From JANQRA01 sp035550735 (lineage in GTDB: Bacteria > Actinomycetota > Acidimicrobiia > Spongiisociales > ZC4RG35): a DNA stretch of 64,000 nucleotides. A program made the translations under genes and the position numbers. Where the stretch lies: NCBI GenBank assembly GCA_035550735.1, contig DASZOM010000006.1:1-64000 (forward strand). Reading direction: 5' to 3'. The notes below the pieces were generated by a model, which saw only the letters and a list, made by a program, of their open reading frames with translations, made no database searches and was not told the origin of the DNA. This document shows, piece by piece, positions 48,393 through 57,654 of the stretch. How positions within the stretch are numbered: the stretch's first letter is position 1; each line of letters opens with the position of its first letter.

Positions 48393-50321
48393 GTGGACCT
48401 TCGTCTTCCCGACCAGACCATCATCACCCTCGACCCGGGTGCCACCGGCCTGCAGGCTGCCGAGGCGATCGGGCCCGGCCTGGCTCGTGCCGCGGTGGCG
48501 GTCAAGATCGACGGCGAGCTACGCGACCTGTCACGCCCCATCGAAGACGGCGGAGACTTCGAGGTGATAACCCTCGATTCGGACGAGGGCCTGCACGTCC
48601 TGCGTCACTCGACGGCACATATCCTCGCCCAGGCGGTGCTCGACCTGTTCCGGGGGGCGACATTCGCCATCGGCCCGCCCATCGAGGATGGCTTCTACTA
48701 CGACTTCGAGGTACCCGAGCCATTCACCCCGGAGGACCTGGAGAAACTCGAGACCCGCATGTCCGAGATCATCGCCGCCGACCAGCCGTTCACCCGGGTG
48801 GTGATGTCCCGAGACGAGGCGATCCAGGCCTTCGGTGACCACAAGTTCAAGGTCGAGATCATCGAGAGCCTCGACCCGGACGAGGTGTCGGGTACAGACG
48901 AGGTCACCGCCTATCGCAACAACGGCTTCATCGACCTCTGCCGTGGGCCGCACCTCCCTTCGACCGGGCGCATCCCCGCCTTCAGGCTGTTGCGCAGCTC
49001 AGGCGCCTACTGGCGCGGCGACCAGGCCCGGGAGCAGCTGCAGCGTGTCTACGGGACCGCCTGGGCCTCCAAGGCCGATCTCGAGGCCCATCTGCATCGT
49101 CTGGAGGAGGCGGAGAAGCGGGACCACCGCCGGCTGGGGACCGAGCTCGATCTGTACAGCTTCCCCCCACAGCTGGGCGCCGGGCTCGCCGTATGGCACC
49201 CCAAGGGCGGGATGCTGCGAAAGCTGGTCGAGGATCACAGCCGGCTCCTCCACCAACGATTCGGATTCGACTTCGTGTTCACCCCCCACATCGGCCGGGA
49301 AGAGCTCTGGGAGACCTCCGGGCACCTCGAGTTCTACGCCGAGAACATGTACCCGAAGATGCAGTACGAGGGGGATCCGGGATATCGGGTCAAGCCGATG
49401 AACTGTCCGTTCCACGTCCTCATCTACCAGAGCCGACAGCGTTCCTATCGGGAGCTCCCGATGCGATTGGGCGAGCTGGGCGGGGTCTACCGCTACGAGC
49501 AGTCGGGTGTCGTTCACGGCATCCTCCGCGCCCGCGGGTTCACACAGGACGACTCGCACACCTTCTGCACCGAGGGTCAGGTCGCGGACGAGCTGAAGCT
49601 GCACCTCGACTTCGTGCTCACCTGGCTGCGCGACTTCGGGTTCGACGAATTCGAGGCGGACCTGAGCACCCGGCCGGAGAAGGCGATCATCCACGAGGAG
49701 GAGCGCTGGGACGTCGCCGAGGCCGCGCTGGCCGACGCCTTGGAGGCGCACGACGTCGCGTATCGGGTGGCACCGGGCGAGGGTGCCTTCTACGGGCCCA
49801 AGATCGACGTCCACATCAAGGATGCGATCGGGCGGCGCTGGCAGTGCTCGACCATCCAGCTCGACGTGAACACCCCGCGACGGTTCGGTCTCCAGTACAT
49901 CGACTCGGACAACACACCCGTCCGGCCCTACATGATCCACTGCGCCAAGGCGGGGTCCCTGGAGCGATTCATGGGGATCCTGGTCGAGCATCATGCCGGC
50001 GCGTTCCCCATGTGGCTGGCCCCGGTCCAGGTCTCGATCATCCCGGTCGCCGATCGCCACGATGAGTACGCGAGACGGGTCCAACAGTCCCTGGTTGAGG
50101 CCGGTCTCCGGGTCGAGGTCGATCTCTCCAGTGACACTGTCGGGGACAAGATCCGTCGCGCTCTCACCCAGAAGCACCCGGCGGTGCTGGTCGTCGGTGA
50201 CGACGACATCGCGAACTCAACAGTCGGGCTCCGGCTCTATGGCGAGGACCGGGACGACCGCGACTTGCCCCTCGTTGAGGCGACGAACCGGCTGGTGGGG
50301 CTGGCCCGGCGCCCGTCGTGA
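48393..50321 (+). CDS. thrS: Threonyl-tRNA synthetase
   Basis: A 642-aa class II synthetase with all expected parts: N-terminal TGS domain (about 1-60), editing domain with HVLRHSTAHILAQAV, catalytic core with the zinc Cys in MNCPFHVLIYQS, motif 2 around GVYRYEQSGVVHGILRARGFTQDDSHTF, and a C-terminal anticodon-binding domain (VSIIPVADRHDEYAR). GTG start at 48393 with AAGG about 6 nt upstream. No T-box leader is visible. Its stop overlaps the GTG of the next gene. Confidence 0.97.
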   Translation: MDLRLPDQTIITLDPGATGLQAAEAIGPGLARAAVAVKIDGELRDLSRPIEDGGDFEVITLDSDEGLHVLRHSTAHILAQAVLDLFRGATFAIGPPIEDGFYYDFEVPEPFTPEDLEKLETRMSEIIAADQPFTRVVMSRDEAIQAFGDHKFKVEIIESLDPDEVSGTDEVTAYRNNGFIDLCRGPHLPSTGRIPAFRLLRSSGAYWRGDQAREQLQRVYGTAWASKADLEAHLHRLEEAEKRDHRRLGTELDLYSFPPQLGAGLAVWHPKGGMLRKLVEDHSRLLHQRFGFDFVFTPHIGREELWETSGHLEFYAENMYPKMQYEGDPGYRVKPMNCPFHVLIYQSRQRSYRELPMRLGELGGVYRYEQSGVVHGILRARGFTQDDSHTFCTEGQVADELKLHLDFVLTWLRDFGFDEFEADLSTRPEKAIIHEEERWDVAEAALADALEAHDVAYRVAPGEGAFYGPKIDVHIKDAIGRRWQCSTIQLDVNTPRRFGLQYIDSDNTPVRPYMIHCAKAGSLERFMGILVEHHAGAFPMWLAPVQVSIIPVADRHDEYARRVQQSLVEAGLRVEVDLSSDTVGDKIRRALTQKHPAVLVVGDDDIANSTVGLRLYGEDRDDRDLPLVEATNRLVGLARRPS

Positions 50322-50806
50322 GCGAGGACACGCCCCGGATCGACCGGGAGGGGATCTACATCGAGCGTGACCTGGCCGACCGGGTCGCGATCGAAGAGGA
50401 GCTCGACTCCAACGTCACCGGGGAATACCGATTCCCGACACCCCGGAGACGTCGCATCGCCGCCTGGGTCTACCTCGTCGCCGCCGCGGCGACGATTTTC
50501 GCCTTCCCCGAGGGATGGGTGATCTCCATCGGGCTCGCCGGGGTCGCGGTCTGGCACTTCCTCTCTGCCTGGCCGATGGAGATCGACGAGCACGAGGCGA
50601 TGACCACGGCTGCCGGGAAGGTCGGGTTCGCGGTCGGCCATGCCTCTGCGTCCGTGCGGTTCAAGGGATGGAGGTCGCGTCCGAGATGGTCGGTCGTGAT
50701 GTACTCGGCCACCGAGCCGCCCGATCAGCGTGCCCTCGTCGTGGTGGACGCCGTCAGCGGTGAGGTCGTGGAGCCGCCCTATGTGGAGGACGTCACCGCG
50801 GTCTGA
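50318..50806 (+). CDS. Hypothetical membrane protein
   Basis: A 162-aa protein coupled to thrS by a GTGA overlap. An acidic N-terminus (about 1-45) precedes two adjacent hydrophobic stretches (AAWVYLVAAAATIFAF and GWVISIGLAGVAVWHFL) and a soluble C-terminal domain (about 85-162) rich in beta strands (RWSVVMYSATEPPDQRALVVVD). No family is recognised. Thr-tRNA synthetase neighbours in other actinobacteria include similar unknown membrane proteins, but I cannot assign a role. Confidence 0.75.
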   Translation: MSEDTPRIDREGIYIERDLADRVAIEEELDSNVTGEYRFPTPRRRRIAAWVYLVAAAATIFAFPEGWVISIGLAGVAVWHFLSAWPMEIDEHEAMTTAAGKVGFAVGHASASVRFKGWRSRPRWSVVMYSATEPPDQRALVVVDAVSGEVVEPPYVEDVTAV

Positions 50807-50817
50807 GCGACCAGCGG

Positions 50818-52101
50818 CTAGCGCTCTTCGATCGGGACCACGGTGCGGTCGGTCTTGCCGATGTAGATCTGACGGGGGCGGTAGATGCGCGCCTCGGGAT
50901 CGCCGGCGAGCTCCCGCCACTGTGCCAGCCATCCCGGCAGACGGCCCATCGCGAACAGCACGGTGAACATGTCGGTGGGAAAGCCCATCGCCCGGTAGAT
51001 GATCCCCGAGTAGAAGTCGACGTTCGGGTAGAGCTTGCGCTCCACGAAGTAATCGTCGGAGAGCGCTATCTCCTCGAGCTGCAGGGCGAGGTCGAGGATC
51101 GGGTCATCCACTCCCATCGCCTCGAGGACGTCCTCGGCCGCCTTCTTGAGGATCTTCGCCCGGGGGTCGAAGTTCTTGTACACCCGGTGGCCGAATCCCA
51201 TCAGTCGGAATGGGTCGTCCTTGTCCTTTGCCCGCTTGATCACGGTTTCGATGTCGTCCCCGGATGCCGTTATCTGGTCGAGCATCTCGAGCACGGCCTG
51301 GTTGGCACCCCCGTGTAGAGGGCCGCTCAATGCGGCGATGCCCGCCGATATCGAGCTGAATATGTTGGCGTGACCAGAGCCCACCAGACGCACGGCGGAA
51401 GACGAGCAGTTCTGCCCGTGGTCGGCGTGGAGGATGAGGAGCATGTTCAACGCCTTGGCCACCACCGGATCGGGCCGGTAGTCCTCGGCGGGGACCGAGA
51501 ACATCATCCGGAGGAAGTTCTCCGAGTAGTCGAGCGTGTTGTCCGGATAGACGTAGGGCTGATGCACCGAGTACTTGTATGACCAGGCGATCATCGTTGG
51601 GGTCTTGGCGATGAGCCGTCGGGCGCTCAGGTCGACCGCATCCCGGTCGAGGGGGTCGAGGGCGTCCGGGTAATAGGTGGCCAGCGCGGATGTGGCCGCC
51701 GCCAGGATCGACATCGGGTGAGCGCTGTGCGGGAAGGCCTCGAACAGGCGCTTCATGTCCTCCCGCAGCAGGGTGTGATGGGTGATCGTGTCCGTGTAGG
51801 CATCGAGCTCGGTCTTGGTCGGCAGATCCCCGTATTGGAGGAGGTAGGCCACCTCGAGGAAACCGGTGCTCTCGGCGAGCTGCTCGATGGGATAGCCGCG
51901 GTAGTGCAGAATGCCCTCTTCCCCGTTGATGTAGGTGATCTCGGATCGTCCCTCGGCCGTGTTGCCGAAGCCTCGGTCCAACGTGACGAGACCCAGCGAG
52001 GAGCGCAGGCTGGAGATGTCGATCGCATCCTCGTCTTCGGTCCCTGTGAAGACAGGCAGCTCCAACTCGCGGTCCCCGTAGCGCAAAACGGCGTCGGCCA
52101 T
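50818..52101 (-). CDS. gltA: Citrate synthase
   Basis: A 427-aa type II citrate synthase that condenses acetyl-CoA and oxaloacetate to enter the TCA cycle. Catalytic residues are in GPLHGGANQAV (His), MGFGHRVYKNFDPRA (His) and VDFYSGI (Asp region). The C-terminal RPRQIYIG is family-typical. ATG at 52101 with AAAGGATTGGG upstream; the frame is open to 52122 (GTG), which overlaps the preceding EF-G-like stop. It follows the EF-G-like gene on the same strand with only 17 bp between. Confidence 0.94.
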   Translation of the reverse strand: MADAVLRYGDRELELPVFTGTEDEDAIDISSLRSSLGLVTLDRGFGNTAEGRSEITYINGEEGILHYRGYPIEQLAESTGFLEVAYLLQYGDLPTKTELDAYTDTITHHTLLREDMKRLFEAFPHSAHPMSILAAATSALATYYPDALDPLDRDAVDLSARRLIAKTPTMIAWSYKYSVHQPYVYPDNTLDYSENFLRMMFSVPAEDYRPDPVVAKALNMLLILHADHGQNCSSSAVRLVGSGHANIFSSISAGIAALSGPLHGGANQAVLEMLDQITASGDDIETVIKRAKDKDDPFRLMGFGHRVYKNFDPRAKILKKAAEDVLEAMGVDDPILDLALQLEEIALSDDYFVERKLYPNVDFYSGIIYRAMGFPTDMFTVLFAMGRLPGWLAQWRELAGDPEARIYRPRQIYIGKTDRTVVPIEER

Positions 52102-52118
52102 CCCAATCCTTTCTGGTG

Positions 52119-54167
52119 TCACGCGTCCTCGGAGCGAGCAGCGATCACGGCTTGCGCCTCATTGTGGGGCACTTCCTCGTAGTGGTCGAACTCCATCTCG
52201 AACGTCCCTCGACCCGAGGTGATGGATCTCAGCTCGGCTGCGTACTGCTGCATCTCGGCCATGGGCACCTCGGCGTTGACCGTGCGCAACGAGCCTTCAC
52301 CCTCCATGCCGAGCACCTTGCCCCGCTTCGAGTTGATGTCACCCATCACGTCACCCAGATTCTCCTCGGGGACCGTGATCGCAACCTTCATGATGGGCTC
52401 CAACAGCACCGGCTTCAGCTTGTCGGCTGCGGCCTTCACCGCCTGGATGCCGGCCATGCGGAAGGACATCTCGTCGGAGTCCACGGCGTGGTACTTGCCG
52501 TCGTAGAGCTCGGCGGCGACGTCCACCACCGGGAACCCGGCGAGGACCCCTCGTTGCAGCGCCTCCTGGACCCCTTTGTCTACGGCCGGGATCAGCCCCC
52601 TGGGGATGGATCCACCCTTGATCGAGTCGATGAACTCGTAGCCGCTCCCGCGGGGCCTGGGGGAGAAGCGGACGGAGGCGACGCCGAACTGGCCCCTCCC
52701 GCCCGATTGCTTCTTGTGCTTCCCCTCCGCATCGGCGGTCGCCATGATCGACTCCCGGTAGGGGATCTTGGGGATGGTGGAGTCGATCTCCACGCCGTAC
52801 ATGCGCCTGATCCGGGCGAGGGTCACCTCGAGATGGGTGTCGCCGAGACCGGAGAGGATGGTCTCGCCGGTCTCCGCCCTGCGTTCGACGCTGATCGTGG
52901 GGTCGCTCTCCTCGATGCGGTGGAGAGCGGTGGACATCTTCTCGTCGTCCTGGTGAGAGTGGGGAGCGATCGCCAGCTCGGCAACCGGGGTCGGGTACCG
53001 AACCGGTTCGATGACGGCATCGAGCCCGGGGGAGCGGAGGGTGTCGCCCGGCTGGAGGTCCTCCACCTTGGCGACCGCACCGATCCCGCCCACCGGCAGC
53101 TCGGAGACGTCCTGGTGGTCCTTGCCCTGGAGCTTGAAGAGGCTGTGGAGCCGGACCCGGCCGCCCCGCGCCAGCTCCAGGTCCATGTCGGCCTTCACCG
53201 TGCCCGAGTAGATGCGGAACAGCGAGATCCGCCCGACGAACGGATCGGAGAAGGTCTTGAAGACGTAGGCGAGCACCGGGCCGTCCGCCGAAGGCTCGAT
53301 GGCGGTGCCCTGCCGTAGCGCAGGCATCGAGCGCTCCAGCGGGCTGGGCCCGTAATCGAGGATGAACTCGAGGAGGAGGTCGATACCGATCAGCTTGTCC
53401 GCTGAGGTGACGAGGACAGGATGGATCTCGCCGGCGATGATGCCGTGGTGGATCGTGTCGACGATCTGCTGGCGGCTGGGCTCCGTGCCCTCGAAGTACG
53501 CCTCCATCATCGCGTCGTCGGTCTCGACGACGCTCTCGATCAGGGCCGTGTGGGCGATGTGGACCAGATCGGCCACGTCGTCGGGAAGGTCGACTTGCTT
53601 GCCGTTTGGTGACCCCGCCTCGTACTCGTAGGCACGCTCCGTCGCCACCCGCACCACTCCGCGCAGGCTCTCCTCCGAGCCGAGAGGGACCTGAATGGGC
53701 GCCAGCGACTTGCCGAACGAGCTCCTCAGCTCGTCCATGACCCGTTCGTAAGAGGCACGCTCCCGGTCGAGCTTCGTGATGACGATTGCTCGGGGGATGC
53801 CCTCTTCCTCGGCGGCTCTCCACAAGACCTCGGTCTGCACCTCGACGCCGTCGACGGCCGACACGGCGAACAGGGCCAGATCGGCGGCACGCAGGGCCGT
53901 TCTGGCGTCACCTCCGAACTCGGTGGAGCCAGGCGAGTCGAGGATGTTGATGCGGGTTCCGTTCCAATCGACGGTCGCCACCGCCAAACCGAGTGAGATC
54001 CCACGCTCGATCTCCTCGGGCTCGTAGTCGAATGTCGTGGTGCCTTGCTCGATCGATCCCATCCGGTTTGTTGCTCCGCCGACGAAGAGCATGGCCTCGG
54101 CGAGCGTGGTCTTCCCGCTGCCGCCATGACCGACCAGGGCGACGTTCCTGATCTTCTCGGGAACCAC
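52119..54167 (-). CDS. Elongation factor G-like protein (EF-G2 type)
   Basis: A 682-aa translational GTPase with all five EF-G domains. The P-loop is GHGGSGKT (13-20). Switch II reads DSPGST (77-82), where S81 replaces the catalytic His of the DTPGH motif, and the specificity motif is TKLD in place of NKxD. The C-terminal domains IV and V (ISVERRAETGETILSGLGDTHLE, ELRSITSGRGTFEMEFDHYEEVP) are normal. EF-G2 proteins of actinobacteria are known to have weak or no ribosome-dependent GTPase. The GTG start has ACAAGGAGG upstream. It is divergent from pgsA. Confidence 0.9.
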   Translation of the reverse strand: MVPEKIRNVALVGHGGSGKTTLAEAMLFVGGATNRMGSIEQGTTTFDYEPEEIERGISLGLAVATVDWNGTRINILDSPGSTEFGGDARTALRAADLALFAVSAVDGVEVQTEVLWRAAEEEGIPRAIVITKLDRERASYERVMDELRSSFGKSLAPIQVPLGSEESLRGVVRVATERAYEYEAGSPNGKQVDLPDDVADLVHIAHTALIESVVETDDAMMEAYFEGTEPSRQQIVDTIHHGIIAGEIHPVLVTSADKLIGIDLLLEFILDYGPSPLERSMPALRQGTAIEPSADGPVLAYVFKTFSDPFVGRISLFRIYSGTVKADMDLELARGGRVRLHSLFKLQGKDHQDVSELPVGGIGAVAKVEDLQPGDTLRSPGLDAVIEPVRYPTPVAELAIAPHSHQDDEKMSTALHRIEESDPTISVERRAETGETILSGLGDTHLEVTLARIRRMYGVEIDSTIPKIPYRESIMATADAEGKHKKQSGGRGQFGVASVRFSPRPRGSGYEFIDSIKGGSIPRGLIPAVDKGVQEALQRGVLAGFPVVDVAAELYDGKYHAVDSDEMSFRMAGIQAVKAAADKLKPVLLEPIMKVAITVPEENLGDVMGDINSKRGKVLGMEGEGSLRTVNAEVPMAEMQQYAAELRSITSGRGTFEMEFDHYEEVPHNEAQAVIAARSEDA

Positions 54168-54231
54168 GAAACCTCCTTGTGGAAAAACGCGATCCTAACC
54201 CTGGTGATCCCCCACGTTTTCAGGCGGGTGC

Positions 54232-54237
54232 TACTTT
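54232..54237 (+). promoter_or_regulatory. -10 element of pgsA (leaderless type)
   Basis: TACTTT (TAnnnT) lies 6 nt before the GTG at 54244, so the transcript is expected to start at the first codon. No -35 match is evident. Confidence 0.5.
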
Positions 54238-54243
54238 CTCGCC

Positions 54244-54813
54244 GTGATCGATACCCGGGTCAGGCCGCATGTGACCCGCTACCTCGACGCCATGGGACGA
54301 GGGCTGGCCTCCATCGGCTTCACACCGGCGGCGATGACCGCCCTCGGCCTTGCGCTGGTGCTCACCGGAGCCGTGATGGTGGGGATGAACCGTCTTCTCC
54401 TGGGCGCATGCGTGATCGCGGTGGGATCGATGCTCGACGGGCTCGATGGTGCGGTGGCGCGGGCCTCGGGGCAGGTGTCCGCCCGGGGCGCCTTCCTGGA
54501 TTCCGCGTTTGACCGTGTCGGTGAGATCGCGGCCTTCGCCGGTCTCGCCTTCGCCATGGAGGGTGAGGCGAGGGTCCTGTTGCTGATCGTGCTGTCCGTG
54601 GGCGGGGCGATGCTCGTCCCCTACATGCGGGCACGAGCCGAGGCGGAGGGCCTTGCCGGCCAAGGCGGGCTCATGGGCCGCACCGAGAGACTGATCCTCT
54701 TCTGCGCCGGGCTGATCTTCGGGTTCGTCGAGCCGATGCTCTGGATCTTCGTGGTGCTGGTCTGGGTGACGGCGCTGACCCGTTTCACCCGCTCCTATCG
54801 CTCCATCTCGTGA
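54244..54813 (+). CDS. pgsA: CDP-alcohol phosphatidyltransferase (phosphatidylinositol-phosphate synthase type)
   Basis: A 189-aa integral membrane enzyme with the CDP-alcohol phosphotransferase signature D-x2-D-G-x2-A-R-x8-G-x3-D-x3-D in SMLDGLDGAVARASG ... RGAFLDSAFDR. Four or five membrane helices flank it. In actinobacteria the gene at this position, followed by the PIM acyltransferase and PimA, makes phosphatidylinositol phosphate from CDP-diacylglycerol, the anchor of PI mannosides; that substrate is inferred from the context. GTG start at 54244. Its stop overlaps the acyltransferase start. Confidence 0.88.
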   Translation: MIDTRVRPHVTRYLDAMGRGLASIGFTPAAMTALGLALVLTGAVMVGMNRLLLGACVIAVGSMLDGLDGAVARASGQVSARGAFLDSAFDRVGEIAAFAGLAFAMEGEARVLLLIVLSVGGAMLVPYMRARAEAEGLAGQGGLMGRTERLILFCAGLIFGFVEPMLWIFVVLVWVTALTRFTRSYRSIS

Positions 54814-55688
54814 TGGACTATCTCGCCTACCTGGCCCTTCGCGCCGGTATGGGACTTCTCGGTGTCCTCCCGGGTGCGGCCGTTCGCCGGATGGGGTCGT
54901 GGTTCGGCCGGGCATGGGCCATCTTCGACAGGCGGCGGAGGGCGATGGCGACACGTCACATGAGACGGGTGCTCGGCGAGCAGGTCTCGGCCGAGGAGGC
55001 CGCCATCGAGGTCATGAGGGCCTATGGCCGCTATTACGCCGAGGCATTGTGGGCCAGGGCGCATCGTGTCGAGGAGATGCTGGCGGTCACCCGGGTCGAC
55101 GGTCTGGAGCACATCCTGGCGGCGCGCGACGCCGGCACCGGGATGATCTACGCCCTGCCCCACATGGGGAACTGGGAGGCTGCCGCCCCTATCGCCGTGA
55201 GCGAGGGCGTCCCGGTGGTGGCGGTGGCGGAGGAGCTGCCCAACCTCCGCATCACCGACTGGTTCACCGAGATGCGAGCCGGCTTTGGGATCGAGATCGT
55301 GCTCGCCACCGGCCGTGTCGAGGTGATGCGTCGGCTCGAGGAGGCGATCGCCCGGAACAAGGCTGTCGCCCTGCTCTGCGACCGTGACCTCAAGGGGAGG
55401 GGAGTGGAGGTGGAGTTCTTCGGGGAGAAGACCACCCTGCCTCCGGGCCCGGCCACCCTCGCCGTGCGCACCGGGGCTCCACTGCTGCCGGTCGGGTGCT
55501 ATTTCGCCGACGGCGGCTATCGGGTCGTCATCAAGCCGCCGCTTCCGGTGCCCGACGCGGGCACTCGCGGCCAGAAGGTGGAGGCGATGACTCAATCGCT
55601 CGCCTACGAGCTCGAGAAGATCATCTCCGAAGATCCCCGTCAGTGGCACCTGGTGGTGCCCAACTGGCCGTCCGACCGTGAGACGTGA
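54813..55688 (+). CDS. Phosphatidylinositol mannoside acyltransferase (LpxL/HtrB family)
   Basis: A 291-aa peripheral membrane acyltransferase. The catalytic HX4E motif is HMGNWE in IYALPHMGNWEAAAP, followed by a later CDRDLKGRGVEVEFFGEKTTLPPGPA, which is family-typical. It should add an acyl chain to the mannose of PIM1/PIM2 in the inner leaflet. It lies between pgsA and pimA, matching the actinobacterial PIM cluster. A GTG at 54810 (one codon upstream) is an alternative start that overlaps the pgsA stop. Confidence 0.88.
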   Translation: MDYLAYLALRAGMGLLGVLPGAAVRRMGSWFGRAWAIFDRRRRAMATRHMRRVLGEQVSAEEAAIEVMRAYGRYYAEALWARAHRVEEMLAVTRVDGLEHILAARDAGTGMIYALPHMGNWEAAAPIAVSEGVPVVAVAEELPNLRITDWFTEMRAGFGIEIVLATGRVEVMRRLEEAIARNKAVALLCDRDLKGRGVEVEFFGEKTTLPPGPATLAVRTGAPLLPVGCYFADGGYRVVIKPPLPVPDAGTRGQKVEAMTQSLAYELEKIISEDPRQWHLVVPNWPSDRET

Positions 55689-56717
55689 GTGAGGATCGGG
55701 CTCCTCTGCCCCTATGACCTCTCCCAGCCGGGCGGGGTGCAGGAACAGGTGAAAGGCCTGCGCGCGGCGTTGCGCGGCTACGACGACGAGGTAGTGATCC
55801 TCGCTCCCGGAGCAGGAGACGACGACGACACGGTCGACCTGGGCGGGACGGTCTCGGTGCCCGGCAACCTGTCCAAGGTCCCGATCAGCCTCGATCCGAC
55901 GGTGGGCCGGCGAATCAAGGCTGCGACCGCCGGGCTCGACCTGGTTCATGTCCACGAGCCCCTGATGCCGATGGCCTCGCTGATGGCGCTGCGCTGCGAC
56001 CGACCGGTGGTCGCCACGTTCCATGCCGCAACGAGCCCGCTGGGGACCCGTCTCTACCGGCTGCTCGGGCCACGGATCCGCTCCCTCCTCGGCCCGAATT
56101 TGAGACGGGTGACCGCGGTGTCGCCGACCGCAGCCGCTCCTGTGTCCGACTCGCTACCGGTGTCCATCGTGCCCAACGGCCTCGACGTCGCCGCCTTCAC
56201 ACGAGACGGGCAGCCCTCAGCGCTCCGAGTCTGCTTCCTCGGTCGGGACGAGCCACGCAAGGGCCTCGACGTCCTACTCGCGGCATGGGCGGATGTGGCA
56301 GCCGAGATTCCCGACGCCGAACTGATCGCGATGGGGGCGAACCGGGGCTCCGAGGGAGTCCAATGGCTCGGTCGAGTCGGTGAGCGCACCAAGGTCGACA
56401 CCCTGTCGAGCTCGGCGATCTACGTAGCCCCCCATCTGGGCCGGGAGTCGTTCGGGATCGTCCTGGTGGAGGCTATGGCCGCCGGTGCCGCTGTGGTCGC
56501 ATCAGACCTCGAGGCGTTCCGCTACGTGGCAGGCGATGCTGCCCTCTACTTCCCGCCGGGTGACAGCAAGGCACTCGCCGAGCGCTTGACTTCGTTGCTC
56601 CGTGGCGAGGACGAGAGGCGGCGTCTACGTGCCGCCGGCAGGGAACGCGCCCAGCGCTTCGACTGGGAGAGAGTGGCCGGGCACTACCGCTCCGTCTACC
56701 AGCAGGCGCTCTCTTAG
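55689..56717 (+). CDS. pimA: Phosphatidylinositol alpha-mannosyltransferase (PimA-like, GT4)
   Basis: A 342-aa GT-B glycosyltransferase. The N-terminal domain has LCPYDLSQPGGVQEQVKGL and VHVHEPLMPMAS. The C-terminal domain has the GDP-mannose-binding region FLGRDEPRKGLDVLLAAWA and the Ex7E motif ESFGIVLVEAMAAG. It should add the first mannose to phosphatidylinositol. GTG start directly after the previous stop (0-bp gap). It is followed 53 bp later by pdxS, which has its own promoter. Confidence 0.9.
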   Translation: MRIGLLCPYDLSQPGGVQEQVKGLRAALRGYDDEVVILAPGAGDDDDTVDLGGTVSVPGNLSKVPISLDPTVGRRIKAATAGLDLVHVHEPLMPMASLMALRCDRPVVATFHAATSPLGTRLYRLLGPRIRSLLGPNLRRVTAVSPTAAAPVSDSLPVSIVPNGLDVAAFTRDGQPSALRVCFLGRDEPRKGLDVLLAAWADVAAEIPDAELIAMGANRGSEGVQWLGRVGERTKVDTLSSSAIYVAPHLGRESFGIVLVEAMAAGAAVVASDLEAFRYVAGDAALYFPPGDSKALAERLTSLLRGEDERRRLRAAGRERAQRFDWERVAGHYRSVYQQALS

Positions 56718-56737
56718 GAGAGAAGGCGGTCGGACGG

Positions 56738-56743
56738 TACAAT
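56738..56743 (+). promoter_or_regulatory. -10 element of pdxS
   Basis: TACAAT (five of six consensus) at 56738-56743, with a weak TTAGGA about 18 bp upstream. AAGGAG at 56755-56760 is the SD, 10 nt before the GTG at 56771. Confidence 0.6.
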
Positions 56744-56770
56744 TCGACCTCGCAAAGGAGACTCGTAGAC

Positions 56771-57652
56771 GTGGAAACAGGGACAGATCGTGTCAAGCGC
56801 GGCCTAGCCGAGATGTTGAAAGGCGGCGTCATCATGGACGTCGTCGACGCAGATCAGGCCAGGATCGCCGAAGAGGCCGGGGCCGTGTCGGTGATGGCGC
56901 TCGAGCGGGTACCTGCCGACATCCGCAAGGACGGCGGCGTGGCCCGGATGTCTGACCCCTCGAAGATCGAGGAGATCCAGAACGCGGTCACAATTCCGGT
57001 GATGGCGAAGTGCCGGATCGGCCACTTCGCCGAGGCTGCGGTGCTGCAGTCACTCGGCATCGACTACATCGACGAGTCAGAGGTGCTCACCCCGGCCGAC
57101 GAGGAGCACCATGTCGACAAGTGGGCCTTCACAACGCCGTTCGTTTGTGGCGCCCGCAATCTCGGTGAGGCTCTCCGGCGGATCGGCGAGGGCGCAGCCA
57201 TGATCCGGACCAAGGGCGAGGCCGGCACCGGCAATGTGGTCGAGGCGGTCCGTCACATGAGGACGATGACCAACGAGATCCGCCGGCTCGCATCCCTCGG
57301 CCAGGAGCAGCTGATGTCCGCGGCCCGTGACCTCGCTGCTCCTTACGACCTGGTCCGTGAAGTCGCCGAGACCGGGAAGCTCCCGGTGGTGAACTTCGCC
57401 GCAGGTGGGATCGCCACCCCCGCAGACGCCGCCCTGATGATGGGCCTCGGTGTCGACGGTGTCTTCGTCGGCTCCGGCATCTTCAAGAGCTCCGACCCGG
57501 CCGGCTACGCCCGTGCCATCGTCGAGGCGACCACGTTCTGGAACGAGCCGGACGTCGTTGCCAAGGTGTCCCGTGGCCTCGGCCAGGCAATGCCCGGCCT
57601 GGAGATGGAGACCCTCTCGGAAGCGGAGCAGCTGGCGCGTCGAGGCTGGTGA
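56771..57652 (+). CDS. pdxS: Pyridoxal 5'-phosphate synthase lyase subunit
   Basis: A 293-aa (beta/alpha)8 barrel that builds PLP from ribose 5-phosphate, glyceraldehyde 3-phosphate and ammonia from PdxT. Signatures are KRGLAEMLKGGVIMDVVDADQARIAEEAGA, PVMAKCRIGHFAEA with the imine-forming Lys region, and NFAAGGIATPADAALMMGLGVDGVFVGSGIF. The size is normal. GTG start with a good SD. Its stop overlaps the pdxT start region (GTGA). Confidence 0.97.
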   Translation: METGTDRVKRGLAEMLKGGVIMDVVDADQARIAEEAGAVSVMALERVPADIRKDGGVARMSDPSKIEEIQNAVTIPVMAKCRIGHFAEAAVLQSLGIDYIDESEVLTPADEEHHVDKWAFTTPFVCGARNLGEALRRIGEGAAMIRTKGEAGTGNVVEAVRHMRTMTNEIRRLASLGQEQLMSAARDLAAPYDLVREVAETGKLPVVNFAAGGIATPADAALMMGLGVDGVFVGSGIFKSSDPAGYARAIVEATTFWNEPDVVAKVSRGLGQAMPGLEMETLSEAEQLARRGW

Positions 57653-57654
57653 GC

